Origin: Pigoraptor chileana
Taxonomy: Eukaryota; Opisthokonta; Filasterea
NCBI GenBank assembly: GCA_943704495.1
Contig: CALSCR010002773.1
Coordinates: 1-43,628 of the forward strand
Direction: 5' to 3'
DNA length: 43,628 nt
Below the pieces are notes generated by a model. The model had not been told where the DNA came from, searched no databases, and saw only the letters and a list, made by a program, of their open reading frames with translations. Of this stretch, positions 22,614-33,132 are shown piece after piece. Every line of letters begins with the position of its first letter. Within the stretch, counting starts at the first letter, position 1. The translations under genes were made by a program, and so were the position numbers.

Positions 22614-24503
22614 ATGGTGGGTGCCGTTGTCTTGCCAATCATTGTACAATATGATCCATTCCACACAACGCCAACCACATATCCCGCGATCTTCCGAAAT
22701 TGCAAAATACAGCCGACCGATCTTAAGGAATACCTCTACAAGGTGCTTGTCGTTGGTGACATTGCAACCGGCAAGACGAGCATGATCAAGCGATATGTTC
22801 ACAACATCTTCTCGATGCACTACAAGGCCACCGTATCCGCACATCTAATTGGTTTCCTCTGCCTGCGTTTGCAACTATGAAACGCTCATATGCAGATCCA
22901 TTGGATAAACAATGCGCTCCCTACTAGCACTCTCCTTGCTTGTAGACGGGGGGGGGGGCATTTGTAATCAATCTCAACACCCCTCAAAATGACATGTTGT
23001 CGCCTTGACTCGTCCATGTCACGTGGTATCTGAATCTTATCTTGTTTCAGATTGGAGTGGACTTTGCACTCAAGGTGATTAACCTCGATCCAGAGACCGT
23101 TGTTCGATTACAGCTGTGGGATATTGCAGGTTTGTTGTTAAAAAAATGGTGCCTCAGTGCGTTCTCTTCGTTTTTGCAGATAGATGTTGGTTTGTTTGCA
23201 TGCATTCACACATTCATCAAAGCGTCATTGCCATTGCTTATGGGAATGTATTGAATGCAAATAGAGTGGTCTGGAGAGAGTGTGGGTGGGTGGTGGGTGT
23301 CTTATTGTGTGTGTGTTTGCCTGCAACGTCTCTCGCGCGCTCTCTCTTCTGTCGTTGATCATGGTGTCTCGCCGTTTCGCACCAATAGGGCAAGAGCGCT
23401 TCGGCAATATGACCAGGGTGAGTGCAATGTCAGCCACTTTATTCGCCTAATGCAGCATCATGTGTTGCAGGCACAACATGCAGGCACAACACATGGCCCT
23501 GTGCTTTTGTCGCTCACACACACGCACACGCAATCCATGTCACTCACGCACACGCAGGTATATTACAAGGAGGCAGTCGGTGCGATCATCGTTTTTGATG
23601 TGACGCGCGTGTCGACATTCGAGGCTGTGCAAAAGTGGAAGAATGACCTGGACCAGAAGGTGACCCTGCCCGACGGATCCGCGCTTCCGGTTATTCTACT
23701 CGCGAATAAGGTATGCGCATATACTCGACTTGTCTCTTTTCTTTTGTTGGGGATTCGTGCAAGTAGTAGCGGCTGGCAAGACGCTCTCATCACATTCTCG
23801 GAACTCTGTGGAAGCAGATTAGCATATTTTGTGGTAGTATCGGCGGTTGCTCCACCATCTTTGTGTTTATGCCCAACATACAAATTTTGATGTTTGTGAT
23901 AAGAGCTCATTCAGGGTAATGCAGCCACATTGTCCTAATTGAGCGTCCTGGTGTCTGTTTGATCCACTTTGCAAACACACAAAACACACACAAAACACAC
24001 AATCTACAGTGCGATTTGTCCAAGGAGGGCATGGTGCGAAACAGCGCTCAAATGGACCGCTTTTGCGAGGAAAAGGGCTTCGTCGGATGGTTTGAGACGT
24101 CGGCAAAGGAGAACATTAACATTGACAAGGCGTGCAAATTCCTCGTCCAGAGGGTGTGTTGGCCCCCATGCATTACGGCAATATGTATTTGTTATTTTAT
24201 TGGTGTGTGTGGGGGGGGGGGGGGGGGAGGACAGGGAAGGTGTTTCTGTTAGCTCTACATCGGCCATGTAATTGATCCTTTGGTGTCCCCTTACTTACGT
24301 CTCGCATTTTGCTTTCCCCCAACTTCAATCCCCCCAAAAAACAAAAAAAAAACAAAAAAAAATGCTCTCGGCTTGATCCATCTGCAACCTTGCAGATTCT
24401 CGACAACGACCGCTCGAGTGGATCTCACAACGGCCAGGCGGGAGACTCTGGAAAGATTGACCTCAACGATGCGCAGGCGCCGAAATCGGGCTGCTGCGGC
24501 TAA
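22614..24503 (+). CDS. RAB32: Rab32-type small GTPase, canonical copy B
   Basis: Six exons: 22614..22832, 23051..23129, 23389..23417, 23558..23710, 24010..24153, 24396..24503 (243 aa). All key motifs are intact: P-loop G-D-I-A-T-G-K-T, I-G-V-D-F-A-L-K-V-I, W-D-I-A-G-Q-E-R-F-G-N-M-T-R, V-Y-Y-K-E-A-V-G-A, N-K-C-D, W-F-E-T-S-A-K-E-N-I-N-I, and a short tail ending K-S-G-C-C-G with the Cys pair expected for geranylgeranylation. The near match to human Rab32 across switch II and the F-E-T-S-A-K motif makes the subfamily call firm. Exon 3 is only 29 nt and encodes the end of G-Q-E-R-F-G-N-M-T-R. The start at 22614 gives about 40 residues ahead of the G domain; this extension is open but unrecognised, and a shorter or alternatively spliced N-terminus is possible. 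Introns after Y-K-A-T, M-T-R and A-N-K match copy A exactly, indicating tandem duplication. Confidence 0.93.
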
Positions 24504-24731
24504 TTGCCTCAACTATTTTTTCATCTGCGAGGAGATATTGCTGGTTTCCATGTCTCGCTGATGCACGGGGATAGAATTTAGCACACGCGTTGAATGCGGA
24601 CTCCATTGAATGTATGTATATTGTAGTGAAAACAAGGATGAGGAAGTGCGAATAAATGCCATCAAAGTCTTTCAACTTGAATTCATATCACATTACCGGA
24701 TATCATGTTACTGCTTCAAGGTGTCCAATAG
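24504..24731. other. 3' region of Rab32-B with AATAAA
   Basis: An AATAAA hexamer at 24651-24656, 148 bases after the stop codon, is a plausible polyadenylation signal for the second Rab32. Nothing else is recognisable before the tentative gene that follows. Confidence 0.4.
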
Positions 24732-25561
24732 CAATCGTGCAAGAAGACGGGACCTGCCAACCTCGCGGCAGTGTGTGCTGCATGGCTCAAGAAGCTGCTG
24801 GAGGAATTTGCGCGTGCCGTCCTCCAACTCGAGATGGACGTGAAGAAGGGCTACAAGACACGCTTTGAGGAGCACTACAACACGAGCCTCCGCGCAGATG
24901 TAGGATTCAAGTCAGTGTCATAGGCGCTGTGTCCATGGACTCCACAGCCTGCGCGCAGAGAGCATTCTCATAACGGCAAAGGGGATTTTCGGCGGAGGAC
25001 GCGCCCCAAAAGATCCACTCACATCGGTCGATGAGCTGGAGTGCGCCTGCAACGCCGACCGCATCACCGTGTGCAAAATTGAGAAGGAGCTCATGAATAA
25101 GCGATTTGTGCCCGAGGACGTCATTGCAATCCGGCCAACTCGCTCTGGGTGCATCGCGGTTGACACATGCGACCGATCTCGCGCCGCCGATTGGTACGTT
25201 CAGGAAGGCTTCGGTGTCCACGGAGTTCAACGGGGAGCAAAACGTGTGTCGATTGAACCGGGCGGAATCTGGCCCTTGTTCAGTCGGTGGCGGCGTGCAC
25301 GATGGAAAGCGAGTGTGGGTAAAGTCGCGTGGATCTAAGCAAGGAGGCGCCGCTGAGGTCGTTGTGATGACCATGGAGGGAGAGATGCAATACCGAACGG
25401 TTATTTGCTTGAGGGACGATGGGACGACAGCATCTGTTGATATGTATCGGGGGGTGTTTAAAGTGAGCGCCGACTCGATTGTGCACAATGGCAGCACCTG
25501 GTATGGCTCCGGATACACATGCCTCGAGTCAGAGCGTGATTACAGCAAGCTTGAGATCTAG
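24732..25561 (+). CDS. Unrecognised protein, tentative gene model
   Basis: I do not recognise this protein. Three open segments can be joined in frame: 24732..24899, 24961..25148 and 25204..25561, ending at TAG. They read as an amphipathic helical part (L-K-K-L-L-E-E-F-A-R-A-V-L-Q-L-E-M-D-V-K-K), a middle with C-A-C-N-A-D-R-I-T-V-C-K, and a beta-rich end with G-K-R-V-W-V-K-S-R-G and two more short strands that resemble an SH3-like or Tudor-like barrel in pattern only. The two introns implied are 61 and 55 nt, much shorter than those of the neighbouring recognised genes, and no start codon is visible: the frame is closed by a TAG just upstream at 24729-24731, so an upstream exon joined at that AG is needed. 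It could be a real lineage-specific gene, a partial gene or a decaying copy. Codon and CG use resemble the neighbouring genes. Confidence 0.4.
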
Positions 25562-25732
25562 AGCGTCGCCGAGGAAATGCAAAGTCATGTGCGATGAGCT
25601 CATGGTCAGTCGCAGCCTGACACACACAGTGCCAGCAGCGCCGGCAAAAGATGGAAACCGCATTGCACGCTCGGCTATAGTAAACGCGCCAAGTCATTGA
25701 CGGTCTGCTCCTGTGTCAGCCGAGTGCAACCT

Positions 25733-25760
25733 CAGTCGGCGGCTGGCCGTCAGCCGACTG
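25733..25760. repeat. Short inverted repeat (8-bp arms)
   Basis: CAGTCGGC at 25733-25740 pairs with GCCGACTG at 25753-25760 across a 12-base loop that itself carries GGCTG and CAGCC overlaps. It lies about 170 bases after the stop of the tentative gene and could be a transcript-end hairpin or chance. Confidence 0.3.
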
Positions 25761-25843
25761 TACGTGTGCATGTAACTCATGATCACTAAACGCGAAGGTA
25801 GGAGGGGGGTGGATGAGACTGTCCTTGTTTCACAAATTCTGAC

Positions 25844-26107
25844 TTACATAGTATAGCCGGCGCATTTCAAACCTGGTACAACTGACACACAAAATTTAGC
25901 ACTGAGTGAACTCAGATCGCCGCGGGTAAGCCCCATCAGTGGCCGCCCGCAAGCGCCTCCGGCAATATGAAGCTGTTGAGGCCACTGACTCGAGATCACC
26001 TGGTCTAGCTGGTTGATGGCCATGGGTGGTAGGCAACTGAGCGCCTCTTCTATGATGCTGCCGCCGACTTTTCTCAACTCCGATCGCCCAGGACCGTAAC
26101 TGTTCAT
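25844..26107 (-). CDS. Possible small ORF (87 aa), function unknown
   Basis: An ATG-initiated open frame with mixed composition, unlike the repeat-driven ORFs elsewhere. It includes I-I-E-E-A-L-S-C-L-P-P-M-A-I-N-Q-L and shows no membrane segment, signal peptide or domain that I recognise. It has no neighbour in a related orientation. It may be an exon of an unseen gene or a chance frame in CG-rich spacer. Confidence 0.2.
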   Translation of the reverse strand: MNSYGPGRSELRKVGGSIIEEALSCLPPMAINQLDQVISSQWPQQLHIAGGACGRPLMGLTRGDLSSLSAKFCVSVVPGLKCAGYTM

Positions 26108-26140
26108 GGGCGCCGTCGAGGTTTAGTGGCGCAGCCGAGG

Positions 26141-27139
26141 TGACGTCAACCTAGTGTGACGTGTCGACGTGTGTGTGTTGACGTCAGACCGTTCCCAGGC
26201 GACGGGATGAGACTGGTGACATGGTGGCTAAACCCGGGTGATGCAGAGTGATGACGTGCGTTTGCAGGGTACCTCGCACTTTGCCTTAATCGGAAAAGGC
26301 GCGGAGCGATCATATGCGTCTCCATCGCATCGTGATGAAGAATACGTGGAGAAAGTATATACCCATCGGAATGGGATGTCCTCGGCGGTGATGGGGCGCG
26401 GCGGAATGCGACGAGCCGACTAGACAAGGCGTCATGGCGACTAGGACTGCACTATACGAGGATGTAGGTGCGGCGGGCGCGGACATTCCCGGGCGCCAGA
26501 TCGCCAAGCACTGTGCGTGCGTTACGTGGAATGTATTGTGTGCACTGCGTGTGAATGTTGTGTTTCAACGTTGGGTGTTTTATTCTCTGTGTACGTGATG
26601 TATCGCGATCCGTGTGTGTGGCAGTGTCGGGCGCAGGGTGTGTCCTCCTATCGGTTGGGGTGCATTCTTGTGCGACATTGTGGAATGTGTGCGTACAACG
26701 CATACACACCACGGCGTGTGTATGTGCGTGTGTGTGTGTGTGGTATGCGCGCGTGTGTGATGGCGAGTCTGGGGGATGGGTATATAAGTGGTGTGCCTGC
26801 GGCAGCGTATGCAAAGTTGTTCCATTTCACGGATTTGTTATCTTAAACGATAATTGCAAAACTGAACCGGGTTTTACAAGAGTGATCCTTTCAAGCGTGA
26901 GCTTAGGCAAGAGACGAATCCTTCGGGACGTGGTCTTGTTTATTCGTCCTAGAGCACTGATTGGTTTCACGTACTCTGTATCTGTCAGGTGTTGGAGTAA
27001 CACCGACCTAGTTACATGAAACGGTGATCACGTGCTGTTATATTTGTGACGTGTTTTTGAGCGTCCTCACGTCACAGGCGGTGCGCGCATTACAACTGTC
27101 AGTTGGATCTGCGGCCATCACGTGATGGAAGTGACGTCA
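26141..27139. promoter_or_regulatory. Three TGACGTCA (CRE) sites and a CACGTG palindrome
   Basis: Perfect CRE octamers lie at 26141-26148, 26179-26186 and 27132-27139, the last about 200 bases upstream of the F-box gene start. The palindrome CCATCACGTGATGG at 27115-27128 lies beside the third. TGACGTCA is bound by CREB/ATF-type bZIP factors. One octamer copy is expected per about 65 kb of random sequence, so three in 1 kb is unusual; a fourth copy (963-970) lies in NHEJ1 exon 1. Confidence 0.4.
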
Positions 27140-27332
27140 TGTTCAGTGCCGACCCGCCGAGACTCATCCGCGTTTTCTCAGTGTAATGATCATGTGCAGG
27201 ACTGCCAATTAAACTTAATAGAGCCGATAAGTGACACGTCTTGCGCACTAAAGGTCTCTGGACAATGTACAACTTTACGCATGTGTTGTTTGTTCTGACG
27301 TGCTAAGCAGTGACACAAAGACAACAGCCACA

Positions 27333-28923
27333 ATGGAGACACTCCCTGTTGAGCTTGCGGAGGACATACTGGGCCGATTGGATGCGCAGTCCGTTGTCAA
27401 TGCAGCATGTGTGAGTATCTTGCATGTTTCCCCCGATTGTGTCATCATAGTGGTGTCATCATAGTGGTGTCTACAACGCGACAATGGATCTGAATCCAAC
27501 AGATTTTGTGCGAATTGTGGCCGGTGGCGATGCGTGATGCTCTTATTGCACAAACACACTCACTCACTCACACACACACACACACACACTCACACACATA
27601 ATTGGTTTATTGTTCTTATGGAATTTGCCTGATACAACAACTTTCATGTAAGGTGCACGACTTGACAAAATGCTCGAAAGCTCCGTGTCTCCTGAGCACT
27701 GACTATGGAAATTGACTGATACAAGAAAAAGTAATGATAGATGTGTATAAACATGCAACAGACCATTGGTGGCAGTTTCAGGCAGTTCCATATCCTGTCC
27801 CAGTATGGAGTTCACCTGATACAAGAACTACACACATATATATATATAATACTTTGCGCACACGCATATACTGACTCAAACAATACCGCATGCAACTGCA
27901 TTACTATCTCCTCACAGACGTGCAAGTGGATGCACCGTGTGGCCACCAATCGAGCTGTGTGGCAAAAGGTTCTTCGCTCCGCCTGTCATCCTTTCCCCAT
28001 CGACAGCGTCTATTTCCATGGAGGCATGCGTGCGTCGGTGGCTATTCAGTCTTCCCTCGAGGTTGTCCGGAAGTGGGCCACATACGCGTGGATGGTGCGC
28101 CTGGAAGTGCCCGCAAAGTGGAAGGCAATCGACGAAGCATTGGTGAAGATCAAGCGTGATGTCACTGGAACAGAGCAACCGTCGGGGATGCGACCGGGGC
28201 TTGCGTGGAAGGACATTGTCTCGCGCAGCCCAAAAAATGTGCCGTTTGAGCTCGCCGTGTCGACCATGATTCACAACGGCACCGACAACAGCACGGATTA
28301 CTACGGCGTAGTGCATCCTTATTTCCATCTGCAGCCTGTCGAGGAATGGGTGAGTTTGGCTGCTGATCTTATTTAACACGCTGTTTGTGTTTTGTATGTA
28401 TATTGTGTATATAATGTGTGACACTAAACCTTCTTTGATGCCCACTTTGCGACTCAGGAAATATACCCAACGGGGGCCATGGACGATGTCTTGTCCATCG
28501 ACTCGGTGGATGACCTTGAGGTCGACCAGACCATGATCAATGACTACAAAAAGACCGGCAATGTGCCATTTGTGAGTGCCTCTGTCTCCTTTTGATGCGT
28601 GTAGTGATCGGTTTGGTGGCAATGTAATTCGCGTCTGCCAGATCTAGTATTCCCGTTCCGATGTCTGTTGTGAAAGTATGGGGTCTAATGATGTCTCATA
28701 CAACAAAATTGTGTTTATCGGGCTTGTTTTGCAGATGATTATCGGGCTTGGCGCCGCAGATTACTGGGAGACTGTCCTGGTGAACACATGCACTGGTAGC
28801 CTCTTTTTTGTCATCCACAACATTCCAGAGTACAATCCGCTCGGGAGCATGTTGGATTGGTTGAAGCAGGCCGAGGTGGAGCTGCAGCACCCACCGCCCG
28901 ATGTGCGCGAATCTCTCAGCTAA
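27333..28923 (+). CDS. F-box protein with SUKH (SMI1/KNR4)-like domain
   Basis: Four exons, 27333..27410, 27918..28349, 28458..28571 and 28735..28923, all phase 0, give 270 aa. Residues 1-45 form an F-box: L-P-V-E-L-A-E-D-I-L-G-R-L-D, then C-K-W-M-H-R-V-A-T-N-R-A-V-W, the usual Skp1-binding helices. From about 70 the protein follows the SMI1/KNR4 (SUKH) pattern: W-K-A-I-D-E-A-L, then a helix and a loop with M-I-H-N-G-T-D (the family's F-L-x-x-N-G position), L-Q-P-V-E-E-W, then I-G-L-G-A-A-D-Y-W-E-T and a C-terminal helix with M-L-D-W-L-K. This resembles the F-box plus SUKH part of human FBXO3, but the ApaG domain of FBXO3 is missing. The likely role is a substrate receptor of an SCF ubiquitin ligase. 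The F-box is fairly secure; the SUKH call rests on remembered spacing. Confidence 0.72.
27558..27597. repeat. (CACT)n/(CA)n microsatellite in F-box intron 1
   Basis: Tandem CACT units followed by about ten CA units lie in the first intron of the F-box gene. The rest of that intron has no recognisable exon. Confidence 0.85.
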
Positions 28924-31249
28924 CTTTGTGTGCTTTATTGTACTGTGATTCTCTTGCATCCTGACGTCCGTCAAATGAAATTGCGAGTCGGCACGGCTGA
29001 CTGTGTGCTCATGATGCCGACCATGCATGCCGGCGTTACGCCAGTAATTCATTGATGGTACTGACCATCCTGCTGTAAATAGCTGTTTTAGTCGCCTCCG
29101 GAGAGCCTGATTTCTGTTATAAGTCGGGTGTCGATGCCAGGCCCGGACGTGCAGCAGTCGGTGTCAGTGATGGCCCATCTACACTGAATTGACCACCCAC
29201 GCCTGCTGGCGTATAATTGAGAGCTATTATGAGAGCGATGAGAGCAACAATTTTATTTTTGACAAGAAAAACTCAGTAAGAACATTCGGTGTAATCAGCC
29301 GTCAGTCTGCCGCTGTGTGGGCAATAGACGTCCGTCCACTTTTATCGGGTGTTAAGGTACGCAACAATTGGTCCATTATTGGCCGTATTTCAAACAAGCA
29401 AACCTGAGACAACGATTTGTCTTCCTTTTCAAAAGTAGGTTCCAGTCCTCCATGACTCTATGCCGTAACACGAACTTATGTCGCCATAGTAAATAAACCA
29501 GTTTTGGGGAGTTTCGTTCTCATTTTCATTGTTTATCGGATTACTAAGTTTCTTTGCGTGCTTTGCGTGCCATCGCCGTGTGCTGGTCAACTCCATACTA
29601 ACCCGGACACGGATGGGGACGTGCCCATTTAACAGTCCGCTTAGACACACACAATAGGAATCATAAAAGTTGAAGTGTGGCGTGCAAAGAATGTGCGTGT
29701 TCCAAAGGTTGTTTTCATTGTTCTTATCCTGTGGCGACACCAATTGTGGCGTTTGACATGTGTGAGTGTGTTTGTACGTATGTAAGTATACTGTGGGCGT
29801 CGGGTGTGTGCGTGTGGGAGTGGAGTGGGAGTCAGCAATTTTCTGGCACGGCATATATAAGATGCACTCAACCGCTCTTCCACAGCACAACAACCTATTT
29901 TCTTTCTATGCGAAGGAACCTGAAGACTGGTATCGGGATGTATCTTGTTTCCATTTGTGCTGTATATGTCGACTACGTGTTCTGTAACCAGTTTCGAAGC
30001 TGTTTTGTATTGAGGATGCTTCCATCGAGATAAAACATTGTTGTTACATGTTTATCTGTTCTGGTGCCTGTATTATTCTAGTTCGCCTCTTGTGCGCAGA
30101 GGCTGTGTGTGGGTGTGTGTATGGTCGTGTGGCATCGGCTGAAACGCTGTTGGGACAGCCCACGTACCAGCTAACGGTATCGTGCCCCGCGTCTCCGCGT
30201 GTTTGTCTGTGTGTGCCGTTCCGTTTTGCATCCCGTCTTTTCAATCCGAACAGATGCTGAAATCCAGCAACTGCGGCCGATGCATACCTGATACAGGTGC
30301 ACACTATCGTGAGAAGTCTTGACGAGAGAAACGAAAGAGACAATGACAGACAGAGTTTGAGAGACAGATTGGTAGAATACGAACCCGACGATCAGGTCTT
30401 CAACATAGCCGCTCCGTATTGCGCAATCACTTTTACGTCCCTGACACGTCTTATCGTCAACACCACACGTACTGTCCGCTCCGGGAGCAAAACGTCTTAT
30501 CTTGTGGATCCTCGCGTGAGAGTTTGCTTGGCCGCGTGTTCAATTCCACTATTTCGAGAGCCCCTTCAGTCGACGTGTTGCGCGTATCTTCTTCTCTCTG
30601 GGTTGCGTATACCCCATGTCAATGGTCTATCTCCTTCGCGTGCACAGACACACTCTGCTTTATTTCCTCGCGCGCCTCGCCTTCTGACGGACGGATCATC
30701 CTCGACTTCAGCGTGACTGTCGCATCTCGGTCGGTCGCTCGTCATTGCATTTATATTTGCATACTATCGCCAGAAATTGCTCTTTGTCACTCGCGTTGCT
30801 GTTAGTTTTGCACTTCCACCGTGGCATCAATCCGCAAAGCGCCCACCGTCGGATCTACTGGCAATCATCCATTGGTGAGTTGTGAAATCGATCTCCACGC
30901 TGTTCTGTCTGTAAATGTGTGTATGCATATGCTGCTCTTCACTTTGCTGTGATATGAAATTGACCTCACGTCTTTGGCTTTTATCCCAACTTGACCAAAA
31001 TCGCAGTAAGATCAATCAGGATAGCGACAGCAACCCAAGTATATCTAATTACTCTCCCTCAGGCTCGTCAACACGCATCGGCAACTGAACGACGACACGC
31101 TTAACAGTGACAAGGAACAGTAATAACGCCGCCTTCAATAACTACAACGTCCGCTTGCGTTTACTTTTCGGGTATTGTTGTCTCGTTTGCTTACGTTGCC
31201 CCCGATAGCCCCGTGATCACCAGAGTTTTTTTTTTATCTTCGGGCAAAC
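28924..31249. other. 2.3-kb spacer without a recognised gene
   Basis: No secure coding content. A 139-codon open frame (30297-30716, +) lacks an ATG at its first codon and any domain that I recognise. TG-rich stretches occur near 29761-29830 and 30100-30130, and a TATATAA at 29854-29860 lies within a low-complexity segment. It may contain the promoter of the small mitochondrial gene at 31250 or unrecognised exons. Confidence 0.35.
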
Positions 31250-31945
31250 ATGCTTACTCTTCGCGCACTCGGTATGCCGGTGAGGGCGTGCATTGTCGCA
31301 TCCATGGCAACCGCGGTCGTTTCGAACCATCGGTACTCGACGTCCATGGATCCGCCGATCGCAAACAATGAGGAGCATCCCCGCGGTTTTTCCCTCGCGA
31401 GAGAGGGGAAGAGAGCGACGCACGGTGAGAAGTAGTGCAATTTAGTGCTGAGAGTACAGTTGGTTTGTGTGTGTTGTGGTGCGCCTGGCGAAACTGATGT
31501 GTCTTGGCGTTGCATCTCGGTTTTTACTAGGGGATATGGCTTGGCCTGTGTTTCTTTTCTTCTTCTCCTTCTTTGGTATGCGTGTTCTGATGCAGTGTCA
31601 TGTGTGCCATGCACACTACACAATAATACCTGTGTTCTTGCAGAGTGGAACGAAACCCTCGCAAGTCGCAGTGAGGCCATTGTAAAGGCCGAGCGCATGC
31701 CTTACAAGGACATTGCAGAACTGCAACGCGAGACGGCGGAGCAGCGCAATCAGCAAGAAGTGCGGTCGTTGCACCGCAAGGAGCGTCACGCCGCGCAGGT
31801 GCACGACAAGCGCGACACACACGACGGAAAGCATCAACACGGCAAAGATATGCCGCATACCACCGAAGTCACCGGCGGGGATTCCTTCCAAATGCTGGAG
31901 AAGTCATCCACCACGACGATTGTGCGGCGCGTCGTTGTTCCTTAA
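31250..31945 (+). CDS. Small putative mitochondrial protein, unknown function
   Basis: Two exons, 31250..31424 and 31644..31945, join in phase 1 to give 158 aa. The first about 35 residues are rich in Arg, Ala, Ser and Val with no acidic residue, and R-Y-S-T-S (28-32) fits a mitochondrial processing site, so import into mitochondria is inferred. The middle is a charged helix (K-D-I-A-E-L-Q-R-E-T-A-E-Q-R-N-Q-Q-E-V-R) likely to form a coiled coil, followed by a His/Lys/Asp-rich stretch (about 112-128) and a short Val-rich end. I do not recognise the family; it is not a clear match to ATPase inhibitor IF1, though the size and helix are loosely similar. The exon structure and amino acid use support a real gene. 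Confidence 0.6.
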
Positions 31946-32595
31946 CAAAGTGAGTTAAAAGGCTCGAAAATGGTCTGTCTTTGCGAGCGTGTGTGCGTGT
32001 GCGTGTGCGTGCGTTCATATCTTGAGTTTCCTCATGGGTGGCTTATCTTTTTTCGTTAACTCACAACTTCCACTCCCTTGGCTTGCGCATCGCAGCCATC
32101 TGAAGAAATTGCGGAGTCGCACAGCCGGGCCCACGATGGGCACCGTCCAGCGTATTGCCGTTCATCAGAGTGTGGATATCGTTCCTTTACGCTGACTTTT
32201 CCGTCAGATTTCATTGTATTTGTACCTCACGAGTGGTTTTGTGGTGTTATCGACTCGTTTTTGCACGTGATATGGCGGCCTTGGTGACTCAACCGACTGC
32301 ATCTTGTCGAAACTGTCGACTGCTCCATGCAGCGTGCGTCAGTGTTGCCGGTATAGCTGTTGTGCTTTGCTGTGTGCTATTCGTCCTCCGCGGGAGTTGG
32401 AACTGAAGGCAAAACGATAATATATTCCGTATCGAAACGGCACATATAACACAAATGGCACTGTACGAATCGCCGGCAATTCAAATCTATGAGCGTATTG
32501 GCACACCACTAAGCGACGGCAAACACATCCCCGCACCTTTTCAGTCGCAGGATTGAGCATATGCACGTCGTCAAACTCAAGAGTTGTCTTTACAC
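31946..32595. other. Spacer between the small mitochondrial gene and the 68-aa ORF
   Basis: About 650 bases. A TG-rich stretch lies at about 31989-32015. No exon, promoter motif or repeat element is evident in the remainder. Confidence 0.35.
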
Positions 32596-32802
32596 ATGAA
32601 CGCAGCCACGAAGGCAGTCGAGCGCGTCAGTGTGTCGGTCAATGCAGATACAACGGCACCAAATGACAGGAAGTTTGGGCCAGTGATTGTCGAAGCCTCC
32701 ACACAAGATCGATTCCAAGACTGTCTGCAGGGATTATTGACGCCAAGCAACATAGCACAGTTGAAAACTCTCCAACGCAGTTTGGACAAACACAGCCGTT
32801 GA
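32596..32802 (+). CDS. Possible small protein (68 aa)
   Basis: A single-exon frame from ATG at 32596 to TGA. The composition looks protein-like, with F-G-P-V-I-V-E-A-S-T-Q-D-R-F in the middle and a C-terminal helix with L-K-T-L-Q-R-S-L-D-K-H. It has no signal peptide, membrane segment or recognised domain. It may be a short real gene or the last exon of a longer one whose upstream exons I cannot identify. A run of this length is also not rare by chance. Confidence 0.35.
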   Translation: MNAATKAVERVSVSVNADTTAPNDRKFGPVIVEASTQDRFQDCLQGLLTPSNIAQLKTLQRSLDKHSR

Positions 32803-33132
32803 TTTGTCGCGGAATGGAGAGTTTGTGCATCTCGGACGACACTTCTGTCAGTCCATCTTTGTCCGGACTCGTTCTAATTTCTGAGCTATAAATAACCTGC
32901 ACGTGCCGGGTGACATCAGCATTGTTTTGCATGACAGCAGTTTAACTCCCCCCAATGATTAAGTTTACTATCAGCGACAGGCGTGTGTCGCTCGTTCTCC
33001 GTGTGCATGGCTGTAATGGGCCGTATTCTGTTAATACAAGGATGCCCCAATATGCCTATACTGTGTCTATTGTATTGCAGAAGTATATGTTGCACAAATC
33101 GGCTTCGGCACTTGAGATCTCGGATATCGGCG
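32803..33132. promoter_or_regulatory. Upstream region of the FUSC-like gene
   Basis: 330 bases between the 68-residue ORF and the FUSC-like start codon. It includes TATAAATA at 32887-32894, a possible TATA box, though it is about 240 bases from the ATG. Nothing else is recognisable. Confidence 0.3.

Larger units (their letters stand above)
25562..27332. other. Spacer upstream of the F-box gene with CRE-type palindromes
   Basis: About 1.8 kb without a secure exon. It contains three perfect TGACGTCA octamers, a 14-bp palindrome around CACGTG, a CAGTCGGC...GCCGACTG hairpin at 25733-25760 and a TG-rich segment at about 26510-26760. An 87-codon open frame lies on the minus strand at 25844-26107. 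Confidence 0.4.

Noticed and set aside
11558-24945. Shared 14-mer GTGTCCATGGACTC in LRRC9 intron 7 and at about 24928
   Set aside because: In a window of this length several shared 14-mers are expected by chance, and the flanks do not match.
26517-27019. Cys/Val-rich plus-strand frames in the 26.5-27.0 kb spacer
   Set aside because: Composition follows directly from the imperfect TG repeats; no ATG context, introns or domain.
30297-30716. 139-codon frame in the 28.9-31.2 kb spacer
   Set aside because: Lacks a start in a good context and any recognisable motif; no splice-linked neighbour.
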